Source: Glaciecola sp.
Lineage (GTDB): Bacteria; Pseudomonadota; Gammaproteobacteria; Enterobacterales; Alteromonadaceae
Assembly: GCA_029246415.1 (NCBI GenBank)
Contig: JAQWNF010000023.1
Coordinates: forward strand, 62,001 to 126,000
Length of the DNA stretch: 64,000 nucleotides
Reading direction: 5' to 3'
How positions within the stretch are numbered: the first letter of the stretch is position 1; the number at the start of each line of letters is the position of its first letter. Positions 61,469 through 64,000 of the stretch are shown piece after piece. The notes beneath the pieces are model-generated. The model did not search any database. It had not been told where the DNA came from and saw only the letters and a list, made by a program, of their open reading frames with translations. The position numbers and the translations under genes are program-made.

Positions 61469-62644
61469 TTAATCGCTACCTAAAATTAAACCGCTGGTGG
61501 GAACGCCTGTTCCGGCTGTGACCAATACGTTTTCAACATTATCAACTTGGTTAACTGCCGTTCCGCGAACTTGACGAACCGCTTCAGCGACACCATTCAT
61601 GCCATGGATATAAGCTTCGCCTAATTGTCCACCATGCGTGTTGATAGGTAATTTACCTCCACGGGCATGATGACCCGCACGAATAAATTCTTTGGCTTGA
61701 CCACGCTCAGCAAAACCAAACTCTTCAAGTTGCGGTAACACAAATGGCGTAAAATGATCATAAATAATCGCAGTTTGAAAATCATCCGGACCAAGACCCG
61801 ATTGTGCATATAGCTCTTTGGCAACCACGCCCATTTCAGGTAAACCCGTAATGTCATCTCTGTAATACGAGGTCATGATTTGTTGACCTTCGGCAATCCC
61901 TTGGGATCCTGCTTTGATAACAACAGGCTTTTGTTTAAAATCTTTGGCTCGATCAACACTAGTAATGACCATCGCCACCGCACCATCTGACTCTTGACAA
62001 CAGTCAAGTAAATGTAATGGCTCACAGATCCATTTTGACGCTTGATGATCGGCTAAAGTAATGGGTTTTTCATAGAAAAAGGCAGCTGGATTTGTTGCAG
62101 CAAAATCACGGGCAGCAACAGCAACCTTTCCAAAATCTTCTGATGTCGCACCATATTCATGCATATAACGCTGGGCAAACATGCCAACCCAACTAGCTGG
62201 AGTATGAAAGCCATGCGGCATATACCAACCGTAATTGGTATTTTCAAAAATAGGCGTTGAACCAAAGCCATATGTGCCAGTTCCAAATCGATACCATGAA
62301 CGTTCATTCATCGCTCGATAAACCACAACAGTTTTGGCCACACCACTAGCTACAGCCATCGCAGCATGCATGATTGGTGCACAAGCGGCACCGCCACCAT
62401 GAGGTATTTGTGAAAAGAATTTAACTTCTTTACAGCCTAACAAGCGGGCAATTTCATATTCAGGTACTTTATCGACAGAGTAACTACTAAAGCCGTCAAC
62501 TTCACTCGGATCGATCCCAGCATCTTCTAGTGCTGCTAAGGTCGCTTCCATAGCAAGGCGTAATTCAGTGCGTCCTGAGTTTTTTGAAAATTCTGTGGCA
62601 CCTAGGCCAACAATGGCAGCTTTGCCACTGATTGATTCACTCAT
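61469..62644 (-). CDS. ltp2: Ltp2, steroid side-chain retro-aldolase
   Basis: Thiolase-fold aldolase that releases the last side-chain carbons from the 17-hydroxy-steroid-CoA to give a 17-ketosteroid. The 391-residue protein matches mycobacterial Ltp2 closely from memory: KAAIVGLGATEFSKNSGRTE, HGGGAACAPIMHAAMAVA, YRAMNERS, EPLHLLDCCQESDGAVA, IIYDHFTPFVLPQLEEFGF, INTHGGQLGEAYIHGMNG and VTAGTGVPTSGLILG. The Tyr of IIYDHFT is in the region of the Ltp2 catalytic tyrosines. It needs a DUF35 partner, not encoded next to it in the visible window, so it may lie beyond the right edge. Confidence 0.93.
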   Translation of the reverse strand: MSESISGKAAIVGLGATEFSKNSGRTELRLAMEATLAALEDAGIDPSEVDGFSSYSVDKVPEYEIARLLGCKEVKFFSQIPHGGGAACAPIMHAAMAVASGVAKTVVVYRAMNERSWYRFGTGTYGFGSTPIFENTNYGWYMPHGFHTPASWVGMFAQRYMHEYGATSEDFGKVAVAARDFAATNPAAFFYEKPITLADHQASKWICEPLHLLDCCQESDGAVAMVITSVDRAKDFKQKPVVIKAGSQGIAEGQQIMTSYYRDDITGLPEMGVVAKELYAQSGLGPDDFQTAIIYDHFTPFVLPQLEEFGFAERGQAKEFIRAGHHARGGKLPINTHGGQLGEAYIHGMNGVAEAVRQVRGTAVNQVDNVENVLVTAGTGVPTSGLILGSD

Positions 62645-62660
62645 TTTTGTCTCTCCTAGG

Positions 62661-63077
62661 TTATGGTAATGCTAAACGCACAGTACCGTTTACGTGTGTG
62701 CCATACTGGTTTTGCCCTGCCAAACCCACTTCAATCGTGTTGGTTTGCGCGTCAACAGCAGTCACTGCGCCTTTAAAGGTCATCGTATCGCCTGGATAAT
62801 TTGGCATACCTAGCTTAATCTCGATATCCTTAAACACACTATCTGGACCGCTCCATTGCTCGACAAAGCGTTGGACTAAACCATTTGTAGTCAGAATATT
62901 CATAAAAATATGCGGCGAACCAAGCTCTATCGCGGCATCCTTATCATGATGTCCAGGAAAGAAATCACGGGTAGCTATCGCACCGCTGGTAATTAAGGCA
63001 ACCGTAATAGGAATAGCTAACTCTGGTAATTTGTCGCCCACTTTAACGTGGTTAAATTGTATTGTTTTATTTTGCAT
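62661..63077 (-). CDS. chsH1: ChsH1-like MaoC hydratase subunit
   Basis: The start at 63077 (MQNKTIQFNHVKVG) is chosen as the first Met with a GGAT-type site upstream that keeps overlap with the previous gene short (11 nt). The 138-residue hot-dog protein has SGAIATRDFFPGHHDKDAA, GSPHIFMNILTTNGLVQRFVEQW, PGDTMTFKGAVTAV and NQYGTHVNGTVRL, parallel to mycobacterial ChsH1 as I recall it. ChsH1 pairs with ChsH2 to hydrate the side-chain enoyl-CoA before Ltp2 cleavage. Order chsH1-ltp2 as in the igr operon. Confidence 0.88.
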   Translation of the reverse strand: MQNKTIQFNHVKVGDKLPELAIPITVALITSGAIATRDFFPGHHDKDAAIELGSPHIFMNILTTNGLVQRFVEQWSGPDSVFKDIEIKLGMPNYPGDTMTFKGAVTAVDAQTNTIEVGLAGQNQYGTHVNGTVRLALP

Positions 63078-64000
63078 CAGATTCATCCAAATTATATTTC
63101 CAGCCAATGTTATTGTTTGCACTTAGCACATCGCCAAGCTTAGCTAACAGTGCAGGACTGCCTCCTAAGTTCAGGCTGATTGCTCGGCTCCAATATAAAT
63201 ATCTGAAAATAATATAACTCACATCGACCCCAAATCCGCCATGTACATGTTGTGCTGCATGTCCGATCTTGTGCCCAGCTTCACAGGCATGCCATGCGGT
63301 TGCATATGCTTCATGTTCACAAGCCAAACCGTTATCTAAACGGTAACAAAGTTGCCATAAATTACTACGCAGCGCTTCTAATGCAATTTTGGTATCTGCC
63401 ATAGTCATTTGTACTGCTTGGAAGGTACCAATTGCGCGACCAAACTGCTGACGCTCGCTAATATACTCAACCGTCTTAGCTATTTGGACTTCACTGACAC
63501 CTAATTGTAACGCTGCAAGACAGGCAAAGATGCGAGGAGTTAGCCAAGTATTCACATCACCGCTAAGGATGAAAGTGCTCTCAATGGTCACATTTGTAAG
63601 CTGTACATCGGCCACTTCTTCGCCATGGGTCATTTGTCCGCTAACTAACGACACACCACTGGCTTTACTCTCCACGACAACCCATTTAGTTTCATCGTTT
63701 ATTGTGCACGGTAATAGTATAAAATCAGCTAGACCAGCAACTGCGACGGCCTGTACCACACCATTTAATTTAAGACCATTAGGACTTTTCTCTGCGCTCA
63801 CTCCTGTACCGCTGGTAGTATCAACGAGATTAAATGCTAGCGTCAGTAAGTTATCGCCTTGAGCAGCAGTTTCAACAATCGATGCGAGTGCGTTGCTACC
63901 AAATTGAGCCATTGCCGTAGCAACTAATTGATGACGCCATAAAGGTACTTGTGCCAGTGCACCACCTTGTGCTTGCAATACCAAGCTTAGCTCAGCCATA
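63067..64000 (-). CDS. acyl-CoA dehydrogenase, beta-type, 5' end beyond window
   Basis: An open frame enters from the right edge. The first visible Met (63999, MAELSLVLQAQGGALAQVP) corresponds to an internal part of the family, so about 80 N-terminal residues are outside the window. The visible 310 residues contain FGRAIGTFQAVQMTMAD and VHGGFGVDVSYIIFRYLYW, without GTNEIQ, so it is a partner-type subunit. Its stop overlaps the chsH1 start by 11 nt. Probably the ChsE2-like partner of the protein encoded at 60289, or of a gene outside. Confidence 0.85.
   Translation of the reverse strand, partial: MAELSLVLQAQGGALAQVPLWRHQLVATAMAQFGSNALASIVETAAQGDNLLTLAFNLVDTTSGTGVSAEKSPNGLKLNGVVQAVAVAGLADFILLPCTINDETKWVVVESKASGVSLVSGQMTHGEEVADVQLTNVTIESTFILSGDVNTWLTPRIFACLAALQLGVSEVQIAKTVEYISERQQFGRAIGTFQAVQMTMADTKIALEALRSNLWQLCYRLDNGLACEHEAYATAWHACEAGHKIGHAAQHVHGGFGVDVSYIIFRYLYWSRAISLNLGGSPALLAKLGDVLSANNNIGWKYNLDESDAK

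Noticed and set aside
1-64000. CRISPR arrays, insertion sequences, prophage genes, rRNA genes
   Set aside because: No regularly spaced repeats, transposase-like or phage-like proteins or rRNA sequences were seen. Apart from short repeats near 6.9, 32.5 and 56.8 kb the window is densely coding.

Overview
The window looks like part of the chromosome of a moderately AT-rich marine gammaproteobacterium. A Shewanella-like member of the Alteromonadales is my best guess, an inference from gene content and style rather than from a marker tree. The left 6.8 kb is ordinary core genome: a lipoprotein amidohydrolase, a diguanylate cyclase, dusC, gltX, a tRNA-Ala/tRNA-Glu/tRNA-Glu operon, a coiled-coil hypothetical protein and tRNA-Val.

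Just downstream of tRNA-Val the character changes. A decayed second copy of the tRNA-Val gene (7023-7113), a long hairpin and a remnant of a phytanoyl-CoA-dioxygenase-like gene mark what looks like an island boundary. From 7.5 kb to the right edge almost every gene belongs to aerobic 9,10-seco steroid degradation. Homologues cover ring A/B opening (kstD, kshA, hsaA, hsaB, hsaC, hsaD), the C5 fragment (hsaE, hsaG, hsaF), ring C/D HIP degradation (fadD3, ipdF, ipdC, fadE30 and other acyl-CoA dehydrogenases, echA20, ipdA, ipdB, fadA6) and side-chain removal (chsH1, ltp2, a second thiolase-like aldolase with a DUF35-MaoC fusion partner, several acyl-CoA dehydrogenases, and a FATP-type CoA ligase). 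Hydroxysteroid dehydrogenases (an HsdA-like 3alpha enzyme and a 7alpha-HSDH-like enzyme), a BaiE/Hsh2-like SnoaL protein, a BaiCD/FadH-like flavoenzyme and a secreted amidase suggest bile acids, possibly conjugated ones, as substrates. Only homology supports that inference.

Layout: (+) 7.5-10.9 kb hsaA, thiolase, SDR. (-) 21.3-10.9 kb MBL hydrolase, CoA ligase, kstD, fadD3, two acyl-CoA dehydrogenases, flavin dehydrogenase. (+) 21.4-23.9 kb MFS and kshA. (-) aldehyde dehydrogenase. (+) 25.8-32.5 kb hsaB-hsaE-hsaG-hsaF-MFS-hsdA-SDR. (-) 46.0-32.5 kb hsaC-ipdA-ipdB and the HIP genes. (-) 51.6-46.1 kb SDR, SnoaL, FATP ligase, thiolase, DUF35-MaoC. (+) 51.8-57.8 kb hsaD, OYE-type reductase, AraC regulator, class II aldolase, TauD-like dioxygenase. 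(-) 64-58 kb side-chain operon, cut by the window edge.

The most interesting non-coding signal is a family of seven palindromic sites (arms about CGTCC-N4-GGACG, commonly followed by ATG) in the control regions of the cluster. In each, a -10-like hexamer begins 20 nt after the GGACGATG half. That puts the palindrome centre near -42, as expected for a class II activator. No obvious matching regulator is in the window apart from one AraC-type protein. No KshB reductase, P450, ketosteroid isomerase or Mce transporter is visible here; two MFS carriers are present.
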